Shown in pieces: positions 9,293-19,066 of a DNA stretch of 64,000 bases. Origin of the DNA: Halomonas sp. A40-4 (GTDB taxonomy: Bacteria > Pseudomonadota > Gammaproteobacteria > Pseudomonadales > Halomonadaceae); assembly GCF_015767635.1 (NCBI RefSeq), contig NZ_CP065230.1:1736001-1800000 (forward strand), given 5' to 3'. The notes beneath the pieces are model-generated. The model was not told the origin of the DNA. It ran no database searches and saw nothing but the letters and a program-made list of their open reading frames with translations. The stretch's first letter is position 1. Each line of letters opens with the position of its first letter. Both the position numbers and the translations under genes were made by a program.

Positions 9293-10816
9293 ATGTGCGG
9301 TATCGTCGGCCTTCTGGCCAAGCAAGCGGTAAATCAGGGTATTTACGATGCCCTGACCGTTCTTCAGCATCGCGGCCAGGACGCTGCCGGGATGATGACT
9401 TGGAGCGAGGGACGCTTTTTACTGCGCAAGAGCAACGGCCTGGTGCGCGATGTGTTTCATACGCGGCACATGGCGCGTTTGAAAGGCAACCTGGGTATCG
9501 GACACGTCCGTTATCCGACCGCCGGTTCCTCCAGCGAAGCCGAATCGCAGCCTTTTTATGTCAATTCCCCTTATGGTATCGCCCTTGCCCATAACGGCAA
9601 CCTGACCAATTCCGAACAGCTCAAGCAGGAACTGTTTTCGACGGACCTTCGCCATATCAATACCAGCTCGGATTCCGAGGTGCTGCTCAATGTATTTGCC
9701 CATGAACTGGGTAAGCAGGGCCTGCATCTGGAAGCCGAGGATATCTTTGATGCCGTGCGTCGGGTGCATCGTCGTTGCCAGGGGGGCTATGCAGCCGTCG
9801 CGATTATCAACGGGTTTGGCATGGTGGCGTTTCGTGACCCTCACGGCATTCGGCCGGTGGTGTTTGGTACACGCCAGGCAGAAAACGGCCAGGATGTCAT
9901 GATCGCCTCCGAGTCGGTTGCCCTGGATGTGGGTGGCTTCGAGCTGGAGCGGGATCTGTCGCCGGGTGAAGCGGTCTTCGTCGATATGCAGGGCAACGTG
10001 CATACCCAGGTGTGTGCCGACCGTCCCCAACTGCGCTCGTGTATTTTCGAACACGTTTACCTGGCACGGCCCGATTCGATTCTCGACGGCGCCTATGTCT
10101 ATGGTACCCGCATGCAGATGGGGCGTAAGCTCGGTGACCGTGTGCTTAATGAATGGCCCGATCATGATATCGACGTGGTGATTCCGATTCCCGATACGTC
10201 GCGTACCTCGGCGCTGGAAATGGCGCAGCACCTTGGCGTTACCTACCGCGAAGGGTTCATGAAGAACCGCTATATCGGTCGAACCTTCATCATGCCGGGG
10301 CAGACCCAGCGCAAGAAATCAGTCCGCCAGAAGCTGAATGCCATCGACATCGAGTTTAAAGATAAGAATGTGCTGCTGGTGGATGACTCAATTGTGCGCG
10401 GCACCACCTGCAAGCAGATCATCCAGATGGCCCGCGACGCCGGAGCGCGGAAAGTCTACTTTGCCTCTGCGGCACCGCCGGTGCGTTATCCCAACGTTTA
10501 CGGCATCGACATGCCTGCGGCTTCTGAGTTGATAGCCCATGGGCGTACGGAAGAAGAAGTCGGCGAGTTGATAGGTGCCGACCGGATTTTCTATCAGGAT
10601 ATCGAGGACCTGAAAGATGCCTGCCGTGAAGTGAATCCCGAACTGGAAGCCTTTGACTGTTCGGTTTTCGACGGCAACTACGTCACGGGGGATATTGACG
10701 ATGCCTACCTGGCGGTGCTGGAGGCCAGCCGAAACGACCTGGCCAAGGACCAGAGCGCCGGTGACCATGCCCTGGTCGACATGCATAATCAGGATGACGA
10801 CGACCTGGACGATTAA
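9293..10816 (+). CDS. purF: Amidophosphoribosyltransferase
   Basis: First committed step of purine synthesis: PRPP plus glutamine gives phosphoribosylamine. The product is 507 residues. Met1 is removed to expose the catalytic Cys of MCGIVGLL. The Ntn glutaminase half carries [17 protein letters not shown] and [10 protein letters not shown]. The phosphoribosyltransferase half carries IPIPDTSR and the PRPP loop [13 protein letters not shown] clear GAGG ribosome site lies at about 9280-9283. The last 25 residues are very acidic. Confidence 0.97.
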   Translation: MCGIVGLLAKQAVNQGIYDALTVLQHRGQDAAGMMTWSEGRFLLRKSNGLVRDVFHTRHMARLKGNLGIGHVRYPTAGSSSEAESQPFYVNSPYGIALAHNGNLTNSEQLKQELFSTDLRHINTSSDSEVLLNVFAHELGKQGLHLEAEDIFDAVRRVHRRCQGGYAAVAIINGFGMVAFRDPHGIRPVVFGTRQAENGQDVMIASESVALDVGGFELERDLSPGEAVFVDMQGNVHTQVCADRPQLRSCIFEHVYLARPDSILDGAYVYGTRMQMGRKLGDRVLNEWPDHDIDVVIPIPDTSRTSALEMAQHLGVTYREGFMKNRYIGRTFIMPGQTQRKKSVRQKLNAIDIEFKDKNVLLVDDSIVRGTTCKQIIQMARDAGARKVYFASAAPPVRYPNVYGIDMPAASELIAHGRTEEEVGELIGADRIFYQDIEDLKDACREVNPELEAFDCSVFDGNYVTGDIDDAYLAVLEASRNDLAKDQSAGDHALVDMHNQDDDDLDD

Positions 10817-10844
10817 ATGGTGTGTTTGAACAAGAGACTAGCCC

Positions 10845-12044
10845 ATGCAAGATGACAGCCAGCAAGACGCGTGGTCGCTGGAAACGCTAGCGATTCGGGC
10901 GGGACACGAGCGTACCTTTGAGCAGGAACACGCGGAGCCGATTTTTCCCACGTCCAGCTTCGTGTATGACAGCGCCGCTGAAGCAGCGCGCAAGTTTGGT
11001 GGTCACGAGGCCGGCAACGTTTATTCCCGCTTCACCAACCCGACCGTTCATACCTTTGAGCGCCGGTTAGCGGCGCTGGAAGGCGGCGAACGCTGCGTGG
11101 CCACCAGTTCGGGGATGTCCGCTATCCTGTCAACGGTGCTGGCGCTGCTATCGGCAGGCGATGAAATCGTCGCTTCGCGTTCATTGTTTGGCTCCACGGT
11201 GAGCCTGTTCGATAAATATTTCGGCAAGTTCGGTATTACCACCCGCTATGTGGAGCTCTCCGATTTGGCGGCGTGGGAAGCGGCGATCACCCCCAATACG
11301 CGCTTGCTGTTTGCTGAAACGCCGTCGAACCCGCTGTCTGAAGTAGCCGATATCGCTGCGCTGTCAGCGTTGGCTAAACGCCATGATGTCTGGCTCGCGA
11401 TTGATAACTGCTTCTTAACGCCGGCACTTCAGCAGCCCATCGCACTGGGGGCTGACCTGGTGATTCACTCTGCAACCAAGTACCTCGATGGGCAGGGGCG
11501 TGCGGTAGGCGGTGCCGTGGTGGGTAAGCACGACGTGCTGGAAGAGGTGTTCGGGGTCGTACGCACCTGTGGCCCGTGCATGAGTCCGTTCAACGCCTGG
11601 ATATTTACCAAAGGATTGGAAACGCTCTCGCTGCGTATGAAGGCTCACTGTGAACAGGCACAAGCCCTTGCCGAGTGGCTTGATGCCCATCCAGCGGTCA
11701 ATAAGGTCTTCTATAGCGGCTTGGTCGACCATCCGCAGCATGAGCTCGCCAAACAGCAGCAGGACGGCTTTGGCGCGGTGCTTGGGTTCGAGGTCCTCTA
11801 CGGCCAGGAGGGCGCTTGGCAGGTGATCGATGCGACCCGCATGCTGTCGATTACCGGCAACCTGGGAGATGTCAAAACGACCATCACGCATCCTGCCACG
11901 ACCACGCATGGTCGCTTGAGCGATGAGCAAAGAGCGGCCGCCGGTATTTCACCGGGGCTGGTGCGCGTTGCCGTCGGGCTGGAAAACCAGCGAGATATTC
12001 AAAATGACCTCGCCAGAGGGTTAGACGCCTTGCTGGCGGGGTAG
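10845..12044 (+). CDS. metZ: O-succinylhomoserine sulfhydrylase
   Basis: PLP enzyme of the Cys/Met-metabolism family that makes homocysteine directly from O-succinylhomoserine and sulfide. The 399-residue product shows YSRFTNPT near the N terminus, the central SSGMSAI and ETPSNPL motifs, and the PLP lysine in HSATKYLDGQG. Placement right after purF is the metZ position in Pseudomonas and supports sulfhydrylase over cystathionine gamma-synthase, which sequence alone separates less firmly. A strong terminator follows. Confidence 0.88.
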   Translation: MQDDSQQDAWSLETLAIRAGHERTFEQEHAEPIFPTSSFVYDSAAEAARKFGGHEAGNVYSRFTNPTVHTFERRLAALEGGERCVATSSGMSAILSTVLALLSAGDEIVASRSLFGSTVSLFDKYFGKFGITTRYVELSDLAAWEAAITPNTRLLFAETPSNPLSEVADIAALSALAKRHDVWLAIDNCFLTPALQQPIALGADLVIHSATKYLDGQGRAVGGAVVGKHDVLEEVFGVVRTCGPCMSPFNAWIFTKGLETLSLRMKAHCEQAQALAEWLDAHPAVNKVFYSGLVDHPQHELAKQQQDGFGAVLGFEVLYGQEGAWQVIDATRMLSITGNLGDVKTTITHPATTTHGRLSDEQRAAAGISPGLVRVAVGLENQRDIQNDLARGLDALLAG

Positions 12045-12066
12045 TCGTCTGCCAGAAAGTGATCTG

Positions 12067-12091
12067 AAACCGGCCCATGGCCGGTTTTTTT
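12067..12091 (+). terminator. Intrinsic terminator after metZ
   Basis: Perfect 9-bp stem AAACCGGCC (12067-12075) / GGCCGGTTT (12079-12087) with a 3-nt CAT loop, running into a seven-T tract. It lies 22 bp after the metZ stop and ends the fimV-to-metZ transcription block. Confidence 0.9.
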
Positions 12092-12235
12092 AGCCCGTCT
12101 TGATTGTGTAAAGGCGCTGTCCAACGTTTTTTACGAATGGTGTGTTCTGCTTTTTTCAGCGGTTTACAATCCATTTTGCCGCTATCATCACTTTCACATC
12201 ACGCCCAAAGAGGGCGTCCAAGAAAGGATTATTCG

Positions 12236-12781
12236 ATGTGGGGAAATACGAAGGCTGGCTGGGGCGTCATCAGTATTATGCTGCACTGGCTAAGCGCTAT
12301 CACGATTGTCGGGCTCTTTGCCCTGGGCTGGTGGATGACCGGATTGGGGTATTATGATCCTTGGTATAATCTGGGCCCCTGGGTACACCGCTCGATTGGC
12401 ATTTTGCTTTTCGCCGCTACCCTGGCGCGTATCGTCTGGCGGTGGTCGCAGCCTACGCCCCGCGGCCATGGAAGCCGACTTGCCATTCTGCTGGCGCACC
12501 TGGGTCACGTCATGCTGTATGTAACGCTGCTTGTGGTCATGACCACGGGGTATTTGATCTCCACCGCCGATGGGAGTGGTATTAGTGTATTTGGCTGGTT
12601 TGTCGTGCCTGCGTTGGTGCAGGGGCTGCCACAGCAGTCGCTGATCGCCGGAGATCTGCATTGGTACAGTGCCTGGGGGTTGACGTTGCTGGCCGCGGGG
12701 CATTCACTGGCGGCCTTCAAGCACCACTTTCATGACCGATACGACACCTTACGGCGTATGTTGAAACCCGCATCGCGTTGA
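12236..12781 (+). CDS. Cytochrome b561 family protein (YceJ-like)
   Basis: 181-residue, four-helix membrane protein. Histidines in hydrophobic context (LHWLSA about residue 17, WVHRSIG about 50, LAHLGH about 87-90, DLHWYSA about 142, AGHSLAAFKHHF about 155) are placed as in bacterial di-haem cytochrome b561, which passes electrons in the inner membrane, probably from quinol. ATG 12236 is chosen with AAAGGA 8 nt upstream. A hairpin ACGCCC/GGGCGT (12201-12217) lies just before the ribosome site. The next gene is a YceI protein, the usual partner of this family. Confidence 0.85.
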   Translation: MWGNTKAGWGVISIMLHWLSAITIVGLFALGWWMTGLGYYDPWYNLGPWVHRSIGILLFAATLARIVWRWSQPTPRGHGSRLAILLAHLGHVMLYVTLLVVMTTGYLISTADGSGISVFGWFVVPALVQGLPQQSLIAGDLHWYSAWGLTLLAAGHSLAAFKHHFHDRYDTLRRMLKPASR

Positions 12782-12861
12782 CGCATCAGGCTTTCCCTGT
12801 CGGGATAGCTTCAAGGAGCACCTTTCAAAACGGTGCTTTTCATCGAGAAAGGAGTTGCAGC

Positions 12862-13446
12862 ATGTTGAAGAAGACCTTACTGACCACGGCAGTCGCCGCC
12901 GCAGGACTTGTCACGCTTGGCCAGGCCCAGGCTGCTGACTACACCATCGACACTGAAGGGCAGCATGCCTTTGTACAGTTCAAAATCAGCCACCTGGGCT
13001 ATTCCTACATCCTGGGTAGCTTTGAAGACTTTTCGGGTGAGTTCAGCTACGACGCCGATGATCTCGATGCATCATCCGTCGACATGGAAGTCCAGGTAAG
13101 CAGCCTGAACACTAACCATGGGGAACGTGACCGTCACATTTTGAGCAGCGATTTCCTCAACGCAGACGAGTATCCCACGGCCACCTTCACCTCGACAGGC
13201 TTCGAGTCGACCGGTGACAATGAGGGTGTGGTGACCGGCGATCTGACCCTTCACGGTCAAACCCAGGAAATTGAAATGCCCGTCACGCTGATGGGTGAAG
13301 GCGAGGACCCCTGGGGTGGCTATCGTGCTGGCTTTGAAGGCAGCACCATGATCACGTTGGGCGATTTTGGTATTGATATGAGCGATTTCCCCGAAGCGAT
13401 GCATGAGCTAGAGCTTTATGTGACCTTCGAAGGTATTCGCCAGTAA
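12862..13446 (+). CDS. YceI family periplasmic lipocalin-like protein
   Basis: 194-residue secreted protein. It has a signal peptide with cleavage predicted after GQAQA (about residues 1-24), then the YceI beta-barrel that binds isoprenoid lipids such as polyprenyl quinones. Family features are the opening YTIDTEGQHAFVQFKISHLGYSYILGSF, the GERDRHILSSDFLNADEYPTATF block, and the GDLTLHG strand. ATG 12862 has AAAGGAG at 12848-12854. It probably shares a transcript with the cytochrome b561 gene and may serve the same redox or quinone function. Confidence 0.92.
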   Translation: MLKKTLLTTAVAAAGLVTLGQAQAADYTIDTEGQHAFVQFKISHLGYSYILGSFEDFSGEFSYDADDLDASSVDMEVQVSSLNTNHGERDRHILSSDFLNADEYPTATFTSTGFESTGDNEGVVTGDLTLHGQTQEIEMPVTLMGEGEDPWGGYRAGFEGSTMITLGDFGIDMSDFPEAMHELELYVTFEGIRQ

Positions 13447-13462
13447 TTCAGCGCTTCTAAAA

Positions 13463-13497
13463 GCGCCACCACGCCTTCGGGGGTGGTGGCGTTTTTT
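13463..13497 (+). terminator. Intrinsic terminator after yceI-like gene
   Basis: Stem CGCCACCAC (13464-13472) with GTGGTGGCG (13483-13491), a GC-rich loop, then TTTTTT. It lies 17 bp after the stop codon and separates the gene from the MATE exporter. Confidence 0.88.
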
Positions 13498-13520
13498 GCG
13501 TTTATTCAACAGGAGTATAG

Positions 13521-14876
13521 GTGTTGGCGGCTAGCACTCAGCAAACGGCAGGATTGGGCAAAACCCTGTGGCGGCAAACCTGGCCGATGGCGATTGGGGT
13601 ACTGTCGCTACTTGGGTTCCAATTGGTTGATAGTGCCTTTATTGCCCGCTTGGGCACGGTCCCGCTGGCGGCCCAATCGTTCACCTTTCCGCTTTCGTTT
13701 CTGATCATCGGGATTCAGGTGGGCATGGGGATCGCCATCGCGGCGTTGATTTCTCGTGCGCTGGGGGCTGGCGAGAAGGACCGTGCCAAGCGGTTGAGCA
13801 GTCTGGTGTTGATGGCGGGTGGCGCCGTGATTGCTTGTCTGGGCATGTTGCTGTGGGCTTTTCAGATACCTATATTCAGTTTGTTAGGTGCCGAAAGCAA
13901 CACCTTTGGGTATTTGCGCAGCTATTGGCCACCGCAGCTTCTGGCAGCCTGGTTGGGGGCGCTGCTTTATTTTGTTTACAGCGTTTTTCGTGCCCATGGC
14001 GATACCCGTTTGCCAGGAAAAATGATGGTGATCACCAGTCTGATCAACCTGGCTCTGGATCCCGTGCTGATCTTTGGCGTGGGGCCGTGGCCAGGTTGGG
14101 GGCTGCCCGGTGCCGCCTGGGCGACGGCGATTGCCTTTGGCATTGGTTTACTGGTCACCGGGGGGCGTTTGTGGAAACGCGGCTGGGCCGCGCGAGAAGG
14201 TCTATGGCAAGAAGGACGGCAGTCTTGGCGCCCTTTCATGGGTATCGCCGCACCGGCCATGGTGAGCCAGCTCATGCCCCCCCTGGCCGCCATGTTGGCC
14301 ATTTCGGTGGTGGCGGGCCTGGGCGAGAGTCAAGTCGCTGCCTGGGGGTTGGCAAGTCGGCTGGAAACGCTGTCGTTAATGGTGATTTTAGCCATGACGA
14401 TGTCGTTGCCGCCCTGGCTGGGGCGTTGCTATGGGGCCGGTGATTGGGACCAGATCCATCGTCTCCTGCGCCTGGCACTGGGTGTTGCGGTGGTCTGGCA
14501 GTTAACCCTGGGTATATTGCTGGCGCTGGGTGCCCCCTGGCTTGGCATGGCGCTGGCAGGCAACCCTGACGTACAGGATGAACTGGTACTGTTGATTCGT
14601 TTCCTGCTGCCCAGCTACGCGGCACTCGGTGTCTGCATGTTGGTGGTCTCGGCGGGCAATGCGCTGGGGTGGCCATTACGTGCGATGCTACTGTCTGCCG
14701 CGCGCCTTTTTGTGTGCTACTTACCCTGCCTGTGGTTGGGTGAACAGCTGGCCGGATGGTGGGGATTGGCCGCCGGAGCGGCCTTGGGTAATGTGTTCGC
14801 CGGATTAGTAGCCTGGCTGCTGCTGAGACGTATTCTGTCACGTCCTCATCGGCAGGCGGGGGTTAACGCGGGTTAG
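13521..14876 (+). CDS. MATE family multidrug/Na+ antiporter
   Basis: 451-residue integral membrane protein with about twelve hydrophobic helices in two repeated halves, typical of MATE exporters that expel cationic compounds in exchange for Na+ or H+. Conserved blocks include GFQLVDSAFIARLG near the N terminus, the helix-5/6 GLPGAAWAT and the mid-protein APAMVSQLMPPLAAM. GTG 13521 has AGGAG at 13511-13515. The substrate cannot be read from sequence. The last 14 bp overlap the convergent permease gene. Confidence 0.85.
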   Translation: MLAASTQQTAGLGKTLWRQTWPMAIGVLSLLGFQLVDSAFIARLGTVPLAAQSFTFPLSFLIIGIQVGMGIAIAALISRALGAGEKDRAKRLSSLVLMAGGAVIACLGMLLWAFQIPIFSLLGAESNTFGYLRSYWPPQLLAAWLGALLYFVYSVFRAHGDTRLPGKMMVITSLINLALDPVLIFGVGPWPGWGLPGAAWATAIAFGIGLLVTGGRLWKRGWAAREGLWQEGRQSWRPFMGIAAPAMVSQLMPPLAAMLAISVVAGLGESQVAAWGLASRLETLSLMVILAMTMSLPPWLGRCYGAGDWDQIHRLLRLALGVAVVWQLTLGILLALGAPWLGMALAGNPDVQDELVLLIRFLLPSYAALGVCMLVVSAGNALGWPLRAMLLSAARLFVCYLPCLWLGEQLAGWWGLAAGAALGNVFAGLVAWLLLRRILSRPHRQAGVNAG

Positions 14877-16353
14877 AGGTTGTTGGCTTTTCTTGAAATG
14901 CAAAGTAGCCGAACAATAGCGCCATCGCCAGATAGCCCATGCTGAAACTGGGCGCGGCATTGATGCCCAACTCTGCTGCGTGCATCAAACCAACAAACGA
15001 GAACGCTGCCGCGATCAGGGCAAAGATCGCTGCCCGCCGAAACTGATGATCGATCACGGAAACCGTCATGGCTCCCAGGAAAATGGCCATGAACATGGCG
15101 CCCTGACCGGTGGCCACAATGGCGGTGGAAATATCGCTGACGATGTCTTCAGCACCGCGGTTAAAGCGTGTCATCACGTAGTTGGCAAAGTAGGGCAGCA
15201 TGGCTAGCGCGACCGCGGGATAGTAACGGCTGTCGTTGGACTGAAACGCCGTGGCGATCATGGAAATGCCCACAAAGACCAGAATAGGGGCGACCACCGA
15301 GACAGGGATGATCGCCGAAATCATGGCGATTAATCCAAACATGGTGGCGATGGCGTAAACAGCTCCGTTTAACAGGCTATAGCCACGTCCGGCCCCCATC
15401 CACTTCGCCCCAACGGTGGCAATATACACCGTGGTGGGGAAGACGCCGCCAAACAGTGCGCCCAGCATGGTGCCCACGCCATCGACCGCCTGGCATTCAC
15501 GTACGTCGTACTTGTCACCGGCGGCTTCCATGGCCTCGACGTTGTTCATGGTCTCAATGGCGTTATACAGCGTAATCGGCAACACCACGGTCAGAATGGC
15601 GAGCATTCCGGTGGCCAGCAGCCCCAGGCCCTCCCACCAGGCCAGGTTGGGCAGCAGTGGGTAAAAGCCAAGGTGGGTAAAGGCGTCGCTGAAGCGTTCA
15701 CCACCCGCATCGCCAATCAAGTAGGCCATCGCTGTGCCCAGGATGATCGCGAATAGCGAAGTGGGAATTTTCAGGGGCATGCTGACCCGGGCAAGCAAGC
15801 CGACAATAATGATGGCCAGCACCAGCAAGCCAATCACCGGCATTTCCAGCGTTTTGAACAACATTTCACCGGCAATAAAGGTCAGCGCCACACCGGCAAC
15901 GGCACCGAGCATGGCAGCTCGTGGGAGATGATATTGCACCCAGCGGCCGACCAGGCTGATGGCGGCTTCAATGGCTCCGCTGATAAAGCACGCGGCCACA
16001 GCCACTTGCCAGGCGAGGGTGACATCTCCCGTCAGTTCCTTGGCGGGCAGTAGAACGCCGAACAGAAACACAAACATGACCGGCGTGGAGATGCCGTAGG
16101 ACAAGGCGGTAACATCCGAGCGCTGCTCTTTGCGGGCTAACCGTGAGGCACTCCAGGCGTAATAGAAATTGCCGACCATCACGGCAACCGCCGCGCCGGG
16201 CAGCACTTGTCCATAGACGATGGAGGCAGGAAAACCCATGCCAAGCATGGTGATGGCAATGATGACAAAGTTCGCAATGTTGTTCTGGAACAAAGCGAAG
16301 AATGCGTCGGTGTCTTCTTTTTTGTACCACGGGTAGTGATGTTGCGTTGCCAT
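14863..16353 (-). CDS. NCS2-like nucleobase permease, substrate unknown
   Basis: 496-residue polytopic protein with 12-14 hydrophobic helices. The layout (QNNIANFVIIAITMLGMG..., SYGISTPVMFVFLFGVLLP, GVGTMLGALFGG, later SNDSRYYPAVALAMLPYF) resembles the xanthine/uracil/vitamin C permease superfamily. It is clearly distinct from the AzgA-type and UraA-type permeases later in this window. I cannot name the substrate. It overlaps the MATE gene tail to tail by 14 bp and is transcribed away from the phhC terminator, so it probably has its own promoter in 16354-16384. Confidence 0.6.
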   Translation of the reverse strand: MATQHHYPWYKKEDTDAFFALFQNNIANFVIIAITMLGMGFPASIVYGQVLPGAAVAVMVGNFYYAWSASRLARKEQRSDVTALSYGISTPVMFVFLFGVLLPAKELTGDVTLAWQVAVAACFISGAIEAAISLVGRWVQYHLPRAAMLGAVAGVALTFIAGEMLFKTLEMPVIGLLVLAIIIVGLLARVSMPLKIPTSLFAIILGTAMAYLIGDAGGERFSDAFTHLGFYPLLPNLAWWEGLGLLATGMLAILTVVLPITLYNAIETMNNVEAMEAAGDKYDVRECQAVDGVGTMLGALFGGVFPTTVYIATVGAKWMGAGRGYSLLNGAVYAIATMFGLIAMISAIIPVSVVAPILVFVGISMIATAFQSNDSRYYPAVALAMLPYFANYVMTRFNRGAEDIVSDISTAIVATGQGAMFMAIFLGAMTVSVIDHQFRRAAIFALIAAAFSFVGLMHAAELGINAAPSFSMGYLAMALLFGYFAFQEKPTTSNPR

Positions 16354-16384
16354 GAATGCCTCTGGTTTATGGGATGGTAGAGCT

Positions 16385-16415
16385 AAACAAAAATGCCCAG
16401 GCAGGCCTGGGCATT
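16385..16415 (-). terminator. Intrinsic terminator after phhC
   Basis: Perfect 11-bp stem AATGCCCAGGC (16392-16402) / GCCTGGGCATT (16405-16415) with a 2-nt gap. Read on the minus strand it runs into TTTTTGTTT. It lies just after the aminotransferase stop. Confidence 0.85.
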
Positions 16416-16437
16416 GGAACGCGCTTTGCCAGCGTGT

Positions 16438-17628
16438 CTAGTCGTTAACCGCGGCGATCGCCTTCGCCAGGTAGGGCAGGTTTTCCTGGGAGAAGCCGGC
16501 CACGTTGGCGCGACCCGAGCGCACCATATAGATACCAAACTCGTCGCGCAGTCGGTCGACCTGTTCCGGTGTGAGGCCGGTGTAGGAGAACATGCCGCGC
16601 TGCTCGGCAACACATGCATACTTCTCATCCAGCCCGTAGGGTTTCAGGGCTTCGACGAAATCGCGACGCAGGGTGTTGATGCGGTCGCGCATTTCGGTCA
16701 GTTCCTCGCGCCACATGGCGGAGAGTTCAGCGTCATGAAGAATCTCGCTGACAATGGCGCCGCCGTGTGCAGGCGGGTTGGAGTAGTTTTCCCGCGCGAC
16801 AATGGCGACCTGCGAGCGGATGTTTTCCATCTGCTCGGCATCTTTAGCCACCATGATCAAGCAGCCGGTCCGCTCACAGTAAATGCCGAAGTTTTTCGAG
16901 CAGGAGCTGGTGATGATGACCTCGTCCAGCTGCTCGGCAAATAGCCGAACGCCGTAGGCATCTTCGTCCAGGCCTTCCCCGAACCCTTGATAGGCAAAGT
17001 CGATGAGCGGCAGTAACTGGCGCTCTTTAACCACCTCGAGCACTTGTTGCCACTGGGACTTTGAAAGGTCGAACCCGGTTGGGTTATGGCAGCAGGCGTG
17101 AAGTACGACCACATCGCCTTCAGGGATCTTCTTCAGCGCTCCCAGCATGCCGTCAAAGTCGAGACGGTTATCAGGGTCGACATAGGGATACTTGTGCAAC
17201 TCAATGCCCGCGGCGGTAAAAATACCGTGGTGGTTGGGCCAGGTGGGGTCGCTCACCCAAATGCCCCTGTCGGGCAATTGAGTGGCAATGAAGTCGGCCG
17301 CTAAACGCAGTGCCCCAGTACCCCCAGGCGACTGGGTGGCACTGGCACGATTGGCTTCCAGCACCGGCGAGCTGGCACCCAGTACCATTGGTAGCACAAC
17401 ACCGCCGTAAGCGGGTGCGCCGTGGGAACCAATATAGGTCTTGGTGGTTTCATTGCTGAGCAGGCGAGCCTCGGCCTCTTTAACCGCACGCATTACCGGC
17501 GTATTGCCGTGCGCATCGCGGTAAACGCCAACGCCTAAGTCGACTTTCTGAGGATTGGTGTCTTTTTTGAAAGCTTCGATTAGCCCAAGAATGGCGTCTC
17601 CAGGGACTCGCTCAATATGCTCAAACAT
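16438..17628 (-). CDS. phhC: Aromatic amino acid aminotransferase
   Basis: 396-residue class I PLP aminotransferase (aspartate/aromatic subfamily). Visible features are KVDLGVGVYRDAHGNTPV at the N terminus, TQSPGGTGALR, LHACCHNPTGFDLS, the PLP lysine in SSCSKNFGIYCERTG, and YSNPPAHGG. Sequence alone does not separate AspC from TyrB. The directly adjacent phhB (stop and start abut) favours the aromatic enzyme of phenylalanine/tyrosine degradation, hence phhC; tyrB is the alternative name. Confidence 0.85.
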   Translation of the reverse strand: MFEHIERVPGDAILGLIEAFKKDTNPQKVDLGVGVYRDAHGNTPVMRAVKEAEARLLSNETTKTYIGSHGAPAYGGVVLPMVLGASSPVLEANRASATQSPGGTGALRLAADFIATQLPDRGIWVSDPTWPNHHGIFTAAGIELHKYPYVDPDNRLDFDGMLGALKKIPEGDVVVLHACCHNPTGFDLSKSQWQQVLEVVKERQLLPLIDFAYQGFGEGLDEDAYGVRLFAEQLDEVIITSSCSKNFGIYCERTGCLIMVAKDAEQMENIRSQVAIVARENYSNPPAHGGAIVSEILHDAELSAMWREELTEMRDRINTLRRDFVEALKPYGLDEKYACVAEQRGMFSYTGLTPEQVDRLRDEFGIYMVRSGRANVAGFSQENLPYLAKAIAAVND

Positions 17629-17967
17629 TTATTCGGCTACCTCGTCGGTTCTAGCGGCAAGAATGAAATCATTTTGGTGCAGACCATCAATCGCGTGGCT
17701 CCACCAGGTGACCGTGGTTTTCCCGTACTCGGTGGTGATCACAGGATGGTGGCCTGCCTGTTCGGCCAGTTCGCCCACGCGCTGTGTGAACGCCAGCGCA
17801 TTGACAAAATCACGAAACGTGAAGCTGCGTGACAGCTTCATAATGCCATCGTGATCGACAATTCGCCACTCGGGGAGAGTCTTTAGCTGGCTTTCGCACT
17901 CGCTGCGCGTCATGGGCCGTGCGTCGCCGCTGCAGGGTTCACAATGTTGTTGGGCCAGTGACGTCAT
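17629..17967 (-). CDS. phhB: Pterin-4a-carbinolamine dehydratase
   Basis: 112-residue protein that dehydrates 4a-hydroxytetrahydropterin after aromatic amino acid hydroxylation. The catalytic block [26 protein letters not shown] (about residues 70-95) is complete, including the paired and later histidines. It is the first gene of a two-gene unit with phhC. No phenylalanine hydroxylase gene lies beside it, which is unusual for a phh cluster. Confidence 0.93.
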   Translation of the reverse strand: MTSLAQQHCEPCSGDARPMTRSECESQLKTLPEWRIVDHDGIMKLSRSFTFRDFVNALAFTQRVGELAEQAGHHPVITTEYGKTTVTWWSHAIDGLHQNDFILAARTDEVAE

Positions 17968-18008
17968 TTGGCTACCTCCTAAATAAGGATGATGAATGGC
18001 TTGCTCTT

Positions 18009-18905
18009 TCAGGATAGAAGGCAGACGCAGTCACGACCAACATCTTTGGCACTATAAAGTGCCTGATCCGCGCGCTCGATCAGGCTCGCTATGGGTTCAC
18101 CACAGCGATACTCAGCAACGCCGATGCTGAGCGTGACCTTCCCGACGCCCATGCCGAAATCATGTTCAGCAATTTGATGGCGTAACCGGTCAGCCAACTG
18201 ATGGCATTGTTTGACCGGGGTTAGCGGCAAGAGGGCCATGAACTCTTCACCCCCCAGTCGGGCTATCATGTCTTCGCTGCGCAGCAGTGATTGAGCCAGG
18301 GTGGCCAGTCGTTTGAGGACTTCATCGCCGTGGAGATGCCCCCAACGGTCATTGATATATTTAAAGTGGTCGATGTCGAGCATCATGATGGATAGCGGGG
18401 TGCCGTGCCGCGAGCTTAGCGATGCCAGGTTAGTCAAGTGGACCATTAGTTTGCGTCGGTTAGGCAGGCTGGTCAGTGGGTCGGTGTCGCACAGCTTGCG
18501 TAGCCGCTGTTCTTCGCTGACCTGGTCACTGATGTCCATCATGATGCCATGCCAACGAACACCATTTGGCATGGGTTCAGGGGTGGCGCTGACGCCAATC
18601 CACTTAGCTTTATGTCCGGGTGGCGCAAGGCGGAACCGAGTGGCTAATGGCAGCATTCCCCGGGCTGAGCGTTCAATGGCTGACATCAGTTTCGGATAAT
18701 CCGCGCCGGTCAACGTCTCGAGCGCCGTATTGGCATCCTCTGCCAGTTGGTCGCGATCAATCGGCGCTGACGTCACTCCGGCACCTTCCATGAACGGCAT
18801 GGACATATGGCCGTCGTGGTGGCGGAAGAACTGGAAGACGACGCCTGGAATCTGACTGATAAGTTGCTCGGCGTTGAGCGATAAGGGGATATCATTCACG
18901 GACAT
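18009..18905 (-). CDS. PAS-GGDEF diguanylate cyclase
   Basis: 298-residue protein with no membrane helix. The N-terminal half (about residues 10-130) looks like a PAS sensor ending in [14 protein letters not shown]. The GGDEF domain (about 135-298) has the active-site variant GGEEF at residues 218-222. A complete RxxD inhibitory site (RSED, 209-212) lies exactly five residues before it, and the metal-binding [10 protein letters not shown] is present. It should therefore make c-di-GMP and be feedback-inhibited. The signal sensed is unknown. It lies 41 bp upstream of phhB on the same strand. Confidence 0.88.
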   Translation of the reverse strand: MSVNDIPLSLNAEQLISQIPGVVFQFFRHHDGHMSMPFMEGAGVTSAPIDRDQLAEDANTALETLTGADYPKLMSAIERSARGMLPLATRFRLAPPGHKAKWIGVSATPEPMPNGVRWHGIMMDISDQVSEEQRLRKLCDTDPLTSLPNRRKLMVHLTNLASLSSRHGTPLSIMMLDIDHFKYINDRWGHLHGDEVLKRLATLAQSLLRSEDMIARLGGEEFMALLPLTPVKQCHQLADRLRHQIAEHDFGMGVGKVTLSIGVAEYRCGEPIASLIERADQALYSAKDVGRDCVCLLS

Positions 18906-19066
18906 GCGTGAATCTCCGAAGCTGTACCATTGGAAAGCGGTGCCATCAAAAACAATCGGCTAGGATAGCCTTAAAAACGTAATTAGAATGTAAGCCATTT
19001 CCTACAATTCGATACATTTACATATTTTTTTGCTATATCTAAAAAAATATTAAGACTAAAAAGGTA

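Noticed and set aside
9419..10231. 270-residue minus-strand frame inside purF
   Set aside because: Shadow of the purF coding strand, His/Arg-rich and without recognisable domains.
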